Assembly: GCA_016928305.1 (NCBI GenBank)
Contig: JAFGKY010000155.1
Span: forward strand, 1 to 32,102
Direction of reading: 5' to 3'
Source of the DNA: Bacteroidales bacterium
Lineage (GTDB): Bacteria > Bacteroidota > Bacteroidia > Bacteroidales > UBA10428
DNA: 32,102 nucleotides
Shown here piece by piece: positions 1 to 8,877 of the stretch. The notes below the pieces were generated by a model. The model saw nothing but the letters and a program-made list of their open reading frames with translations, was not told the origin of the DNA and did no database searches. A program made the position numbers and the translations under genes. Every line of letters begins with the position of its first letter. Position 1 is the first letter of the stretch.

Positions 1-2504
1 GCGCCGTAATCATACCAATTCAAAGGCATTTCAAGCTCAGCTATTATTTCTTTACCATTATATAGGTACTTGTTGCTGTACGATTTGCCTGTACTGCTTG
101 CCATGCGCAAACCAAAGGGATAATAATCACTGCTTTGCAACACTGTTACGCTTGTGCCCCATGGTTTAAATGCAATCCTTACATTGCCCAGATGGTCCTT
201 CACATGATATTCATAATAGCTGAAACTGGTCCCGCTGTATACCGCCCTTCCTTCACTTGTAAGTATGTAAGCAAGTGTATTGTTTTTATAAACAAACGGA
301 CCGATATAGTCTGTTCTAATATCATCATAGGAATCCATCTGACTTATCTTTTCTCCTAAAGCACTATAGGTAAAATACATATCGTCATAATTGGAAAGTG
401 TCCATTTGGGTAAATTTAGTAAATTATAGTATATGCATATGCCTTTATTGTTATCATCTGTTGCATTTCCGTTATTATCATAATAATATTCCTGGCTTGC
501 AAATCCATTCGACCAGCTTTCTTCAAAATCACCCCTTCCCGATACATCAGCAGCATTGTCGCCAACAGCCCATAAACGATTGCTCCTCTGGCTATTGAAA
601 TATTTATAAGTCAATTGATCAATATAGCCAACCAATCCTGTGCCATCGTTTACAACACCCTTTCTTGTCACGGTCTGAATATTTCCGTTTACATCATATG
701 TATAGCTTTCAGAATATTTGTTGGTTTCAGCAGTGGGATAATAATAATAGGCTGTCGTTAGCCGATCCAATAAATCATAGGAAAAACTATACTTTCGTTT
801 TACCCCGTCAGCATTCTTCCAGACCATGTCAGAAATATTAGTACTGTTGCCATAATAAACATATCCGAGTTTCAGACTAAACATCTTCTTGCTGTTGGAT
901 GCATCAGGATCGTTCATTTGCGTGAGCCATCCCCGGATATTATATTTATAATCATTTTCCTGTAAATAGGATGTACTTACCTTACCCATCTTTTTAAGTG
1001 ACACCTGTCCGGCTTCATTGTATGTTATCGATGACATTTCAGTTGGTGTCGCACCATTTATACCATGACTTGCAGTCAATAATCTTCCGGCATGATCGTA
1101 AGTATATTTTTCCACTACGGTAAATGTAGTACCGCCGTTAATATTATGCTGATGCTTTTTCTCTTCTACCAGGTCACTGTTTTTATACTTATGTTTGAAA
1201 CTAATCCTGTCAATCCCGTTTTTATGGTTATCCGAGACTGTTTGTATTATTTTTCCGTATTTATCATAATAGGTAACGGATATTAATTCGGTTTTCATTC
1301 CTGCGGCCGGATCAATAACTTTGGTTTTTACCACGGTAGCTTTTCCTTTGACATTTAAGTCAGCAACAATTCCAGTATACGCAAGAACAAACTTAAATGA
1401 ACTGCCAGGTGCAGCATAATCAATATCGTGATCGTATTTATCATAATAGGTTTTTGTTAACCAGCTCTTAGTTGATCCTATATAAATACCGGTTTCAACA
1501 GGTCGTGAAAAATCATCATAATCTATGTACGTCTTGTTACCATTCGGATCAGTTGTTTCTGTCAACCGGTCAAGATCATCATAGGTCATGGTATAAATGC
1601 CGTTTGTTCCCGCGAGCTTCTTCTTTATCATGCGGTTACGATGATCATATTCATAATAATAACATAATTCTTTAAAATCAGCATCATTCGATGTAAATGA
1701 TATCTTTGATGAAGCAGCTAATGTTGGCGAAGCAAGGGGTGGAATCACACAACGAAGCAATTCAAAATTGTCATATATATAGTAGGTTTTACCTCCATTG
1801 GCATCTACTTTTAAAACCACCTTCCCTTGTTTATCTTTATATTCAGTCACCGGATGGCTGTTTTCATCTGTTATAATATTCTTAAATAAAGCATTTAAAG
1901 CAAATGTTTTCTTTGTAAAGGTAATGGTTGAGGTTCCTGATATTGTCCAGTAATAAACTGTTTCGCTTGAATTTGAAGCATACTGATAACTGGTAACTAA
2001 TTCATTGGAAATCCTTGCAGTTGTTGTCATAACAGGTTGCCAGGAATTACCGGGCGCTCCCTGTTTCATAACACGGTTAAGAGGCGAATCTTCATATTTG
2101 GTTTGTGCATATGCTTTTGTTCCATCGGTTGAACCAAAAAGATTTGTATGAAAGGTTGATTGCGCAGTTTTCCAATCGCTTCGGTATACACCGCTTGCAG
2201 TGGATGAATAAGGCAGGTATTTAACGACTTCCCTGCCGTATGCATCGTATTCAAAGGGCTGGATTATATCTTTTGTTGCCGGACTGTTTTTATAGTAAAC
2301 AGTCTGTAAAGGTCTGCCCAGTCCGTCGAAATACTGCATAGTTTCGATGGTGTGGGTACCTCCGGCGGTCAACAGATTGTTTGTTTTGGCATAAACATAA
2401 TTATTTGCTTTGATGGCAGAATTATTAAAATCGATTTGTGCCTGTATCTGAAAACAGGTAAAGAAAACCACAAGCATGGAGGGAATATATTTCATTTTGA
2501 TCAT
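1..2504 (-). CDS. RHS repeat protein with DUF6443 N-terminus (3' end outside window)
   Basis: The minus-strand frame stays open from about 2504 to the left edge, so the gene is partial. The start is ATG at 2504, or ATG three codons later at 2495; an AGGA lies a little far upstream. A signal peptide ends near FQIQAQ. The following stretch, with AGGTHTIETMQYFDGLGRPL, is typical of DUF6443 proteins of Bacteroidota. Dozens of YD-repeat units follow (for example YDHRNRMIKK, YDDLDRLTET, YDLLDRLTTAYYY). The last visible residues, YNGKEIIAELEMPLNWYDYG, are the start of the RHS-associated core, so the variable C-terminus lies outside the window. Such proteins form large YD-repeat shells, and some carry C-terminal toxins; whether this one does cannot be seen here. 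It is the last visible gene of a three-gene minus-strand group. Confidence 0.9.
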   Translation of the reverse strand, partial: MIKMKYIPSMLVVFFTCFQIQAQIDFNNSAIKANNYVYAKTNNLLTAGGTHTIETMQYFDGLGRPLQTVYYKNSPATKDIIQPFEYDAYGREVVKYLPYSSTASGVYRSDWKTAQSTFHTNLFGSTDGTKAYAQTKYEDSPLNRVMKQGAPGNSWQPVMTTTARISNELVTSYQYASNSSETVYYWTISGTSTITFTKKTFALNALFKNIITDENSHPVTEYKDKQGKVVLKVDANGGKTYYIYDNFELLRCVIPPLASPTLAASSKISFTSNDADFKELCYYYEYDHRNRMIKKKLAGTNGIYTMTYDDLDRLTETTDPNGNKTYIDYDDFSRPVETGIYIGSTKSWLTKTYYDKYDHDIDYAAPGSSFKFVLAYTGIVADLNVKGKATVVKTKVIDPAAGMKTELISVTYYDKYGKIIQTVSDNHKNGIDRISFKHKYKNSDLVEEKKHQHNINGGTTFTVVEKYTYDHAGRLLTASHGINGATPTEMSSITYNEAGQVSLKKMGKVSTSYLQENDYKYNIRGWLTQMNDPDASNSKKMFSLKLGYVYYGNSTNISDMVWKNADGVKRKYSFSYDLLDRLTTAYYYYPTAETNKYSESYTYDVNGNIQTVTRKGVVNDGTGLVGYIDQLTYKYFNSQRSNRLWAVGDNAADVSGRGDFEESWSNGFASQEYYYDNNGNATDDNNKGICIYYNLLNLPKWTLSNYDDMYFTYSALGEKISQMDSYDDIRTDYIGPFVYKNNTLAYILTSEGRAVYSGTSFSYYEYHVKDHLGNVRIAFKPWGTSVTVLQSSDYYPFGLRMASSTGKSYSNKYLYNGKEIIAELEMPLNWYDYG

Positions 2505-2565
2505 ATATTACGTTTTTTCCTGGTTTCGAAAATCATGAAAGAATTTCAGATTTTGTGAGCACTAT

Positions 2566-4440
2566 TTATTCAATGACAATTTCTCCGTTATAAATAAGAT
2601 TCTCACCGGTATAGATCATCACAATGTAAATTCCACGGGTAAATTCTGTAACATTGATTTCCTTCCCGAACCATTTATCGGTTTTAAAATTTTCAATATA
2701 GACAGTCTGACCACTTTGAGCGAATATTCTCACCGTGACAGATTCGTATTTGTTGTTATGGATCACTATTGAAAAGCTTTCACCGGCCGGATTGGGGAAT
2801 ATGCATGTAAACATATCACCACCATCGTCATTCAATTCTGTATTATCTTCTTCTTCTGTACTTTTCCTTTTTGATTTATCCCCGGTATATTCCACCGCAC
2901 CCAGATCAATCCTGCCGTTCACAATCCGGTTCTTTCCCAGCAGGTCAACGGTTGGCAGTCCCAATGACGCCGTATCGGGAATCCCCGTGTCAATGCATCC
3001 TGAGGCTGATGCCAGTGCATAATCCCCTCCTGCCGGGCTTTTAAATTTCGGAGCAACACTGTAATTATCCGAATAATCAAATGAAACTTTGCATGTACTG
3101 TCCTTTTTTATGCCCGATATATCCGACTCGACACTGCAATAACGAAATGAAGGCCTGCTCTTGCCCATAAGAAATACCTGGTCGTTTGAATTACCATAGA
3201 TTATCGAATTGGTCAGCTGCGGGGCAGCCGATTCACAATAAATACCACCGCCTGCCGTATCGGCAACATTATCGCTCAGTGTAAGGTTGGTGAATTCAGG
3301 CATGGTGGCCGACAGCCCGATCCCGCCACCGGTGGCAGCTTTGTTCTGGCAAATGACGTTGTTGATAAACCGCCCGTAATAACTGGTCGAGTTCCGTATC
3401 AGCACAGAATTCAGGTTGGCTTTCTCAAATGCAGCGTTCCGCGGAAATTTAGCTTTCTCTGCCGGTGAAAACCTTCCATTATTCAGGGAAGGTCCCCGCT
3501 TTTGCTCGCAATAAACAGCACCACCGCTGTTTTCAGCATTATTTCGTAAAAAAGTATTATTTACCACATAGGGAGAAGACTCATAAAAAAGAACAGCCCC
3601 GCCGTTATAGCCGGAACTATTATCGACGACAGTATTATTCAGGATAATGGGCCCGGAATGAATAAATACCATCGCTCCTCCGCTGCTTTGTGCACTACAG
3701 CTGATGATACGGTTATGTGTGATCACTGGCGCCGCTTCCTTGCAATAAATGGCACCACCGGCAAAGGCAAAATTATTTTCAAACAAACAGTTGCTTATAA
3801 TGAGATTTGAGTACCTGTAAATATAAATGGCCCCACCGAAAACATAAGGTTGCGGCTTCCCTTCGGACGTGGCATATTCAAAACGGCAATAGGATAACTG
3901 TGATCCCTGGCTTATGAAAAACATACTATCATTCAACGACGTGTCATTTACTATATCTTCTATTTTTATTGCAAGTTTTATCCTGGTTGTAGTATCAATA
4001 CGTCCATTTTTAATTTTATCTTCAACTACTTTTTTAACATCCTCATTTTTTGGCATTTTAAATTTTAATGTATCCCACTTAACCGGCCTGCGGTCAAAAC
4101 GTATACCATTCCAGCCATATTTATCTCTATTCTTTATTCCTGTGGTATCCGATACGGTGAATAAAATACTGTCTTTTTCTGTTCCGACAGCTAACAGTGT
4201 CCCCTGTACATTAATGGTATATAATCCCTCAAATCTAACCGTTGAACCGGGCTGAATCGTCAGCGTGTCACCAACAGGTATGTTTATATCACCTTTAATA
4301 AGGTAGGGCGATGATTTTTTTAACCATGTTCCACTTGCTTCTCCCGGATTAATGATTGTTTGAGCATTTAGTCGCTGAATACCTGTCATCATTACAGTGC
4401 AGGCATATAAGATTATGATCTTTTTCAAATGATATATCAT
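2566..4440 (-). CDS. Secreted beta-helix protein with T9SS type A sorting domain
   Basis: This 624-residue protein starts with a signal peptide ending around RLNAQ. An N-terminal segment (about 28-100) resembles the start of right-handed beta-helix proteins: a string of short strands with a low-complexity turn, DTLTIQPGSTVRFEG. From about 190 to 450 there are repeated beta-helix rungs with the pattern NN..F..N.A..SGGAIYC (GGAIYIY, GGAIYCKEAAP, GGAMVF, GGAVLFYESSP, GGAVYCEQ, GGGIYCESAAP). The C-terminus, from about residue 543 (FPNPAGESFSI through RGIYIVMI), is a Por-secretion/T9SS type A sorting domain, so the protein should cross the outer membrane and be anchored or released there. It sits between two RHS-type genes, 20 bp after the upstream one, so co-transcription is likely. 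The ligand or substrate is unknown; no catalytic residues are evident. Confidence 0.88.
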   Translation of the reverse strand: MIYHLKKIIILYACTVMMTGIQRLNAQTIINPGEASGTWLKKSSPYLIKGDINIPVGDTLTIQPGSTVRFEGLYTINVQGTLLAVGTEKDSILFTVSDTTGIKNRDKYGWNGIRFDRRPVKWDTLKFKMPKNEDVKKVVEDKIKNGRIDTTTRIKLAIKIEDIVNDTSLNDSMFFISQGSQLSYCRFEYATSEGKPQPYVFGGAIYIYRYSNLIISNCLFENNFAFAGGAIYCKEAAPVITHNRIISCSAQSSGGAMVFIHSGPIILNNTVVDNSSGYNGGAVLFYESSPYVVNNTFLRNNAENSGGAVYCEQKRGPSLNNGRFSPAEKAKFPRNAAFEKANLNSVLIRNSTSYYGRFINNVICQNKAATGGGIGLSATMPEFTNLTLSDNVADTAGGGIYCESAAPQLTNSIIYGNSNDQVFLMGKSRPSFRYCSVESDISGIKKDSTCKVSFDYSDNYSVAPKFKSPAGGDYALASASGCIDTGIPDTASLGLPTVDLLGKNRIVNGRIDLGAVEYTGDKSKRKSTEEEDNTELNDDGGDMFTCIFPNPAGESFSIVIHNNKYESVTVRIFAQSGQTVYIENFKTDKWFGKEINVTEFTRGIYIVMIYTGENLIYNGEIVIE

Positions 4441-4460
4441 ATTAAGGATTGATTTTATGC

Positions 4461-7400
4461 TTATTCTTTATAATGATATTTGTATTCCTGGATAGTGTTC
4501 CTATCCATGTCCTTGATATATTGCAGTCTGCCGAAACTATCGTATGTATAATAGGTGGTTTTGCCGTTGGGATCGGTTTCGGACGTCATGCCAACCAAAG
4601 GATCATATGTGTAGGTGGTCATTAAGGCATTTGAAGGGAAAAACCTTACTTCATCGACAGGATATGTAGTACTTGCAGAAATATAAATCGTATAGGTTGT
4701 GCCCGTCACAGAAATGGAACTTGTTTGCAATGACCATGTTGATCCTGTTCTTTTCCAATATTGCAATGTATGAACACCAGGGGTAAGTCCTGAGAGACTT
4801 TTATAGTAAGTTGAAGTCCGTATTTTTCGCCCTGTCTTGCTGTTTGTATTAATTATTCCTTCAGAATCCTCAAAACTCGTATGGAAGATGTCCGACCAGT
4901 TTGCGTTTTTAACCTCTGCTATAGGATATGTGTTATTATAGCCCCAGATATAAGACTGATATATATCTTTTGTATTGTTTGGTCTATGAAACTGAAGAAG
5001 ATTGCCGATATTGTCATATTTGTCATAATAAAGCTGAATTTCCGTTGCATTGTTTCCTATTTGATTTTCAACATTTGCTGGATTTATAACTGATGTAGAG
5101 TAATTTGTTTTAGTCCTAATCTGATTTGCAGTATTATAAATATATTCAATTGTTTCAATAACAGGATTTATTCTGTGAATGCTTTCCTGGGTCATAGATT
5201 CATATATGTTTCCCGGTGAACTGAAATCATGTGGATATTTGTATAGTGTATATTTAGTCTTATTATCACTATTGACTTGTGTAATTTGCTCGATACAATA
5301 ATTTGTTAAATCATAAGCATAGGTTGTAATGTTGCTAAGATTACCATTATCATAATAATCAATTATTTCTTGCTGCGTAATATGATTCCAAAAACTGATG
5401 TTGGGATAAGTAAAAGCTGTCCACCGATCTTGTACACTTATTCCATTAGGTGCTGGTTCAATTCCATGATATGTGTCTTCAATAAAAACGTTAAGCGACT
5501 CCATTTCAATATCATCATTTGCATAATTAAAGTTTTCAACTTTAATTGTCTCATTTTGAGCATTCAAAAAGTAGCGATTTAAGAGATTTCCATTGTTTTT
5601 TTCAAAGAAATATGCTTTGTCCCAGGTAACATAAGGCATATCATTTTCAAAAACCAATATTTCTTTACCATTGCTTCCTACATCCAAGATATTTTCTATT
5701 TCAATTCTATCGTAGCCCACATTTGTACCTATAAGCGAGGCAGCCAAGGGAAAATAACTATTACATGAAAGCATATATTTTGTTCCATAAATTATTGGCA
5801 TATTCAATTCTTCTCCGTATTTGCATCCTCTTGTAATATAATTTTTTAAAGGAGCTAAGTGCTTTCCACTGCTTTGTCCTGTACTTAAATTATAACTGTA
5901 CTTTTTGATTGTTACGATTTCTCCATGTTCATTAAAATTTTTAATTGTCTTAATGCGCAGACCACCACCTATTGGCTTTGCATCAGCAATAACACCCAAA
6001 TCATATGAACTATTAATAAAATTGCTAATATCTTCAGCAGAAAGATATTGTTCGTTAGTAAATGCGTGAGGTTCAAATTCAAAAACAGTTTTTCCGCCGG
6101 TCGGATAGGTTATTGATTGAAGCATTGCTGTGGTAGCATAGGTGCTGCTCATGCCTCGATTAGCGCACCTTACAATCGTGAAATTTCCCGGAATATCTGA
6201 ATATTCATCCAATATATAAGATAATGCCTTCGCATCAGGCATTAATGTGTGTTCTGCATAGTATGGATGAGAACCAAATAGGGTACTCCAATTTTGCTGA
6301 CCATTATAAAAACCCCAAAAATCCTGAGCAAAGGATGTTTTATATGGCAATAAATGACTCTCATCGTAAGTAAAAAGATATTCTTCAAGTTTTTCATTTT
6401 GATTATTTGGGTTAAGTTTTGAAAAACTGACTAATTTCAATCGTTTCGTAAGGTTATCTTGACTTGGGGCATGGTTTCCCGCAGAGTTCAAATCATCATC
6501 TGTTAAATAATCACCCCCAATAGCGCACGCTTCAAAGTAACTATCATTTTCAAGAAAATAATGCAATATTGGAGTATTGTTTATTTTATCTGTTACAATT
6601 ATATCCTGTAGTCTTCTGGCACCTGTTCCATTAATATCAAGCCTTCCTTCAACCAGGTTAAAATCAACTTTTACCTTTTCATTCCCGTTAATATCCTTTG
6701 CTACAATTTGAGTCAGGTAAAGATTTTGAATAGCATATTGTATATACGGGATACTTCTTTTTTTGCCACTAGCACCTGGTATTCCGCAGGAGTTAAATAT
6801 GTTTTGTTCAGAAAAAACAGGTGTAGCATAAATCGATCCATAATTCTCATAATTGAATAAAACGACGTTTCCCTTTAAATCAATAATTTTATTTAAGTAC
6901 CAGCAATTAGGAGACATAATACCTGGGTCGGTATTCATTTCTCTTTCCTCAAAATAATATTTAATTCCATTTTTACCTGTTATAATATAGGTTATATTTA
7001 TGCCAGTACCGGTTCGATGTATCAGGCATTTGTTCTTTTTACCAACAAATAGAGGTTCATGAGTATCATTTGGGTGAATAATAAACTTAAATGAATAGTT
7101 TAAAAAATTTGCAGAATAGACATCTTGTTCACCCTCTCCTAACAATGCCCTCCCTAATACTTCAGTGTATGGATATGGTGGTGCACCATCATGCATATGA
7201 TCAATTTGTATAGAATTAAACATGAAAGTATTTCCTCCAGTGATATAGAGGAAAAAATCTGCCCATGCGTCCCATGAGGGAAGTGGATCATAGGTTGGCC
7301 CATATACTATCCGTTCGTCTCCTCCAACGGGTTCGTATATAATACATCCTCCGGCAATCAAGTTCCACCCCAAACCTACATAAGTAGCTTCCTGATTTAC

Positions 7401-7664
7401 TCTGATGCCGGTGGCATTATAAGACAAACTAACGGGTACTTCAATGTCTCCTATTTTAACAGTGTAAAGCGGAATGTTAATAGCTGGTGTACCTGCATAC
7501 TCATTTACCAGAAAATTACCATAACTTCCCAATCCCGCTGCCTCGGGCGACTTTGGTAAAATTTCTTGTAGTTTAAAAGGGTCATTTGGCGGTATATTTT
7601 GGGCCCTAATTGTAATAAAAGAAAAAACAAATAAGAAGTTTAAGAATATTTTCAGTTTCTTCAT
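4461..7664 (-). CDS. RHS/YD-repeat family secreted protein without RHS core
   Basis: This 1067-residue protein has a clear signal peptide (MKKLKIFLNFLFVF to IRAQ). Residues about 38-110 carry the motif set common in large Bacteroidota RHS-like proteins: SPEAAGLGSYGNF, GTPAINIPLYTVKIGDIEVP, SLSYNATGIRVNQEATYVGLGWNL. The middle is a long beta-rich region with few recognisable repeats. The C-terminus has two YD repeats (YTYDPLVGMTSETDPNGKTT and YYTYDSFGRLQYIKDMDR) and stops at EYKYHYKE, before any RHS core. In related loci, proteins of this form precede a DUF6443 RHS protein, and the same order is seen here with the beta-helix gene between. It is the first gene of the group, with an AT-rich upstream region. 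The role is probably surface or extracellular; molecular function is unknown. Confidence 0.87.
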   Translation of the reverse strand: MKKLKIFLNFLFVFSFITIRAQNIPPNDPFKLQEILPKSPEAAGLGSYGNFLVNEYAGTPAINIPLYTVKIGDIEVPVSLSYNATGIRVNQEATYVGLGWNLIAGGCIIYEPVGGDERIVYGPTYDPLPSWDAWADFFLYITGGNTFMFNSIQIDHMHDGAPPYPYTEVLGRALLGEGEQDVYSANFLNYSFKFIIHPNDTHEPLFVGKKNKCLIHRTGTGINITYIITGKNGIKYYFEEREMNTDPGIMSPNCWYLNKIIDLKGNVVLFNYENYGSIYATPVFSEQNIFNSCGIPGASGKKRSIPYIQYAIQNLYLTQIVAKDINGNEKVKVDFNLVEGRLDINGTGARRLQDIIVTDKINNTPILHYFLENDSYFEACAIGGDYLTDDDLNSAGNHAPSQDNLTKRLKLVSFSKLNPNNQNEKLEEYLFTYDESHLLPYKTSFAQDFWGFYNGQQNWSTLFGSHPYYAEHTLMPDAKALSYILDEYSDIPGNFTIVRCANRGMSSTYATTAMLQSITYPTGGKTVFEFEPHAFTNEQYLSAEDISNFINSSYDLGVIADAKPIGGGLRIKTIKNFNEHGEIVTIKKYSYNLSTGQSSGKHLAPLKNYITRGCKYGEELNMPIIYGTKYMLSCNSYFPLAASLIGTNVGYDRIEIENILDVGSNGKEILVFENDMPYVTWDKAYFFEKNNGNLLNRYFLNAQNETIKVENFNYANDDIEMESLNVFIEDTYHGIEPAPNGISVQDRWTAFTYPNISFWNHITQQEIIDYYDNGNLSNITTYAYDLTNYCIEQITQVNSDNKTKYTLYKYPHDFSSPGNIYESMTQESIHRINPVIETIEYIYNTANQIRTKTNYSTSVINPANVENQIGNNATEIQLYYDKYDNIGNLLQFHRPNNTKDIYQSYIWGYNNTYPIAEVKNANWSDIFHTSFEDSEGIINTNSKTGRKIRTSTYYKSLSGLTPGVHTLQYWKRTGSTWSLQTSSISVTGTTYTIYISASTTYPVDEVRFFPSNALMTTYTYDPLVGMTSETDPNGKTTYYTYDSFGRLQYIKDMDRNTIQEYKYHYKE

Positions 7665-7881
7665 AAATCAATTTCTAAAATTGAATATTATAACTAAGTT
7701 TTATACTTTTTGATAATATTCTGGTTATCTAATATTTAGTTTATACTATATAGCATATATTTCTATGTATTTGAGTAAAAATAAACCCCCCCACTGAAAC
7801 CCCATTTCAGTGCCGTAATTTATTTTCATTCTAAATAAGAATAAGGTGTTATTCATGAAGCGATGTGCGAACCGGTAACGG
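7665..7881. other. AT-rich spacer upstream of the RHS group
   Basis: This 217-bp spacer is strongly AT-rich in its left half and should hold the promoter of the minus-strand RHS group. I could not place a convincing TAnnTTTG -7 element. The right half holds an 8-bp perfect inverted repeat (listed separately) and a short AACCG/CGGTT dyad at 7869-7882 next to the stop of the HTH gene. No coding sequence is seen. Confidence 0.5.
7792..7812 (-). terminator. Hairpin downstream of the small HTH gene
   Basis: CACTGAAA at 7792-7799 and TTTCAGTG at 7805-7812 form a perfect 8-bp stem with a 5-nt loop. On the minus strand the stem is followed by a run of G and then TTTATTTTT. It lies 3' of the HTH gene and could end its transcript before the RHS promoter. 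The U-rich tract is about 8 nt away from the stem, so it is not a textbook intrinsic terminator. Confidence 0.35.
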
Positions 7882-8118
7882 TTACAGTGAACTTATGAAT
7901 CCGATGAAAAAGTTGCCTTCGCCTTCATAAATGTAACTGTGACAGGGTTTGGAGTAAACAATAGGTGCCCCATAACTCTTCATCAGCTTAATGTAATTAT
8001 ATACACTTCTTTCGGTGACCTCCAGTTTTACTGCCAGCTCGCGGGCATTGCCCGTGGCGTGGAGGCGGATCAATTGATTCAGAATACTCAGACGGGTAAT
8101 CAGGTCAGTGGTTTCCAT
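7882..8118 (-). CDS. Small HTH (HTH_11/DeoR-like) DNA-binding protein
   Basis: This 78-residue protein starts at ATG 8118. Residues 7-50 form a winged-helix-like HTH: LSILNQLIRLHATGNARELA is helix 1 plus the turn into helix 2, and LEVTERSVYNYIKLMKSYG is the recognition helix region. The remaining 28 residues (PIVYSKPCHSYIYEGEGNFF) look like the wing. It has no effector domain. Short proteins of this form are common in Bacteroidota and usually unstudied. It stands between the RHS group and the polyketide-like operon on the same strand. It could regulate either, but nothing in the sequence says which. Confidence 0.72.
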   Translation of the reverse strand: METTDLITRLSILNQLIRLHATGNARELAVKLEVTERSVYNYIKLMKSYGAPIVYSKPCHSYIYEGEGNFFIGFISSL

Positions 8119-8257
8119 GGTAAAATCATGTTAACGAATACAACGTATGCACCTCGCCAACCAATCTTGTCTTTCCTTACACGGAAGGTGCTTTTTACTA
8201 TATAAGGTTAATTATCCGGTATAAATATACAGATTAATTTTAAAAAAACAAGTCCGG

Positions 8258-8369
8258 AACAGGATTCTTAGGATTATAAGGATGAACAGGATGAATGAAT
8301 GTTATTTAGTACACATCTATGCATCACAGCATTCTTTAATCCTGAAATCCTGCAAATCCCGGCCATCCC
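8258..8369. repeat. Degenerate AGGAT-type repeat units in opposed orientation
   Basis: Units AGGATTCTT, AGGATTATAA, GGATGAAC, AGGATGAATG run head to tail at about 8260-8300. About 37 bp later the reverse-complement type appears as AATCCTGA, AATCCTGC, AATCCCGG (8338-8362). Together they could fold into a long imperfect stem. I recall short AATCCTG-type degenerate repeats as frequent between genes in Bacteroidota, but I could not search for other copies. Confidence 0.5.
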
Positions 8370-8419
8370 AATTCAGACAATTAAATGTATGCAACCAGAA
8401 AAAAATAGAATGAGAAACA

Positions 8420-8478
8420 GAATGAGAATGAAGAAAAAAAACAGCATGCGGTTAACCTTTCTTTCCTCATTCTCATTC
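8420..8478 (-). terminator. Long hairpin at the 3' end of the polyketide-like operon
   Basis: GAATGAGAATGAAGAAA at 8420-8436 is complementary to TTTCCTCATTCTCATTC at 8462-8478 with one mismatch in 17, around a 25-nt loop. Read on the minus strand, the stem begins directly behind the stop codon of the dehydratase gene. A T-rich stretch (CTATTTTTT) follows about 10 nt past the second arm. It is best explained as the transcript end or a 3'-protecting structure of the operon. The arms are built from GAATGA units. Confidence 0.55.
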
Positions 8479-8877
8479 TCATTCCCGCTCTGTTTTTCCC
8501 CATTCTCCCTTAAAACTGCAAAACACCGTTGTCCCGTAAAACACCGTTGCGCTGACCGCCAGCTGCCCTTCCTCCGTCTCCTTTACCTGCAGATCGAAGT
8601 TGATCAGCCGGTTCACCTCCGGATTGATAAAGGACAAATACTTGATGGTGCCGGCCTTTCTTAGCTCCAGCCTGGTACCCAGGTGAAATATCAAAAGCTC
8701 TTTCATTATCTGAATCGTACAGACACCGGGCAAAACAGGACTGCCGGGGAAATGACCACCGAATAGGGCATGGTCAGGATTAATTTCGGTTTGTATAATT
8801 ACCCTGCCGCCCTGGCTGTCTTCCTGGATGTCCTTTATGACGTACAGGTCATTCAGAAATTTCAGGTTTGTTTTCAT
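8479..8877 (-). CDS. FabZ/FabA-like hotdog dehydratase (divergent active site)
   Basis: A 132-residue hotdog protein from ATG 8877; a TTG one codon upstream is also possible. The central-helix region GGHFPGSPVLPGVCTIQIMK matches the FabZ/FabA signature, with the conserved His at 42. The position of the catalytic Glu (FabZ) or Asp (FabA), 14 residues after that His, is Gln56. Family knowledge: FabZ removes water from 3-hydroxyacyl-ACP, and arylpolyene-type clusters carry such dehydratases to make conjugated chains. The Gln may mean altered chemistry or a partner-dependent subunit. The gene overlaps the upstream lipoprotein gene by 29 bp and is the last gene of the operon, followed by a hairpin. 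Family is secure; activity is not. Confidence 0.82.
   Translation of the reverse strand: MKTNLKFLNDLYVIKDIQEDSQGGRVIIQTEINPDHALFGGHFPGSPVLPGVCTIQIMKELLIFHLGTRLELRKAGTIKYLSFINPEVNRLINFDLQVKETEEGQLAVSATVFYGTTVFCSFKGEWGKTERE

Larger units (their letters stand above)
8119..8478. other. Non-coding spacer with degenerate repeats and a long hairpin
   Basis: About 360 bp without a credible gene. It holds (a) an array of degenerate ~10-bp GGATT/GGATGA units at 8258-8300, with units of the opposite orientation (AATCCTG, AATCCC) at 8337-8369, and (b) a hairpin with 17-bp arms at 8420-8478 directly behind the last gene of the polyketide-like operon. The plus-strand frame open across the right half has low-complexity composition and no family resemblance. 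Confidence 0.7.

Noticed and set aside
1..2504. RHS toxin-immunity system
   Set aside because: The variable C-terminus and any immunity gene lie outside the window, so a toxin role cannot be supported.
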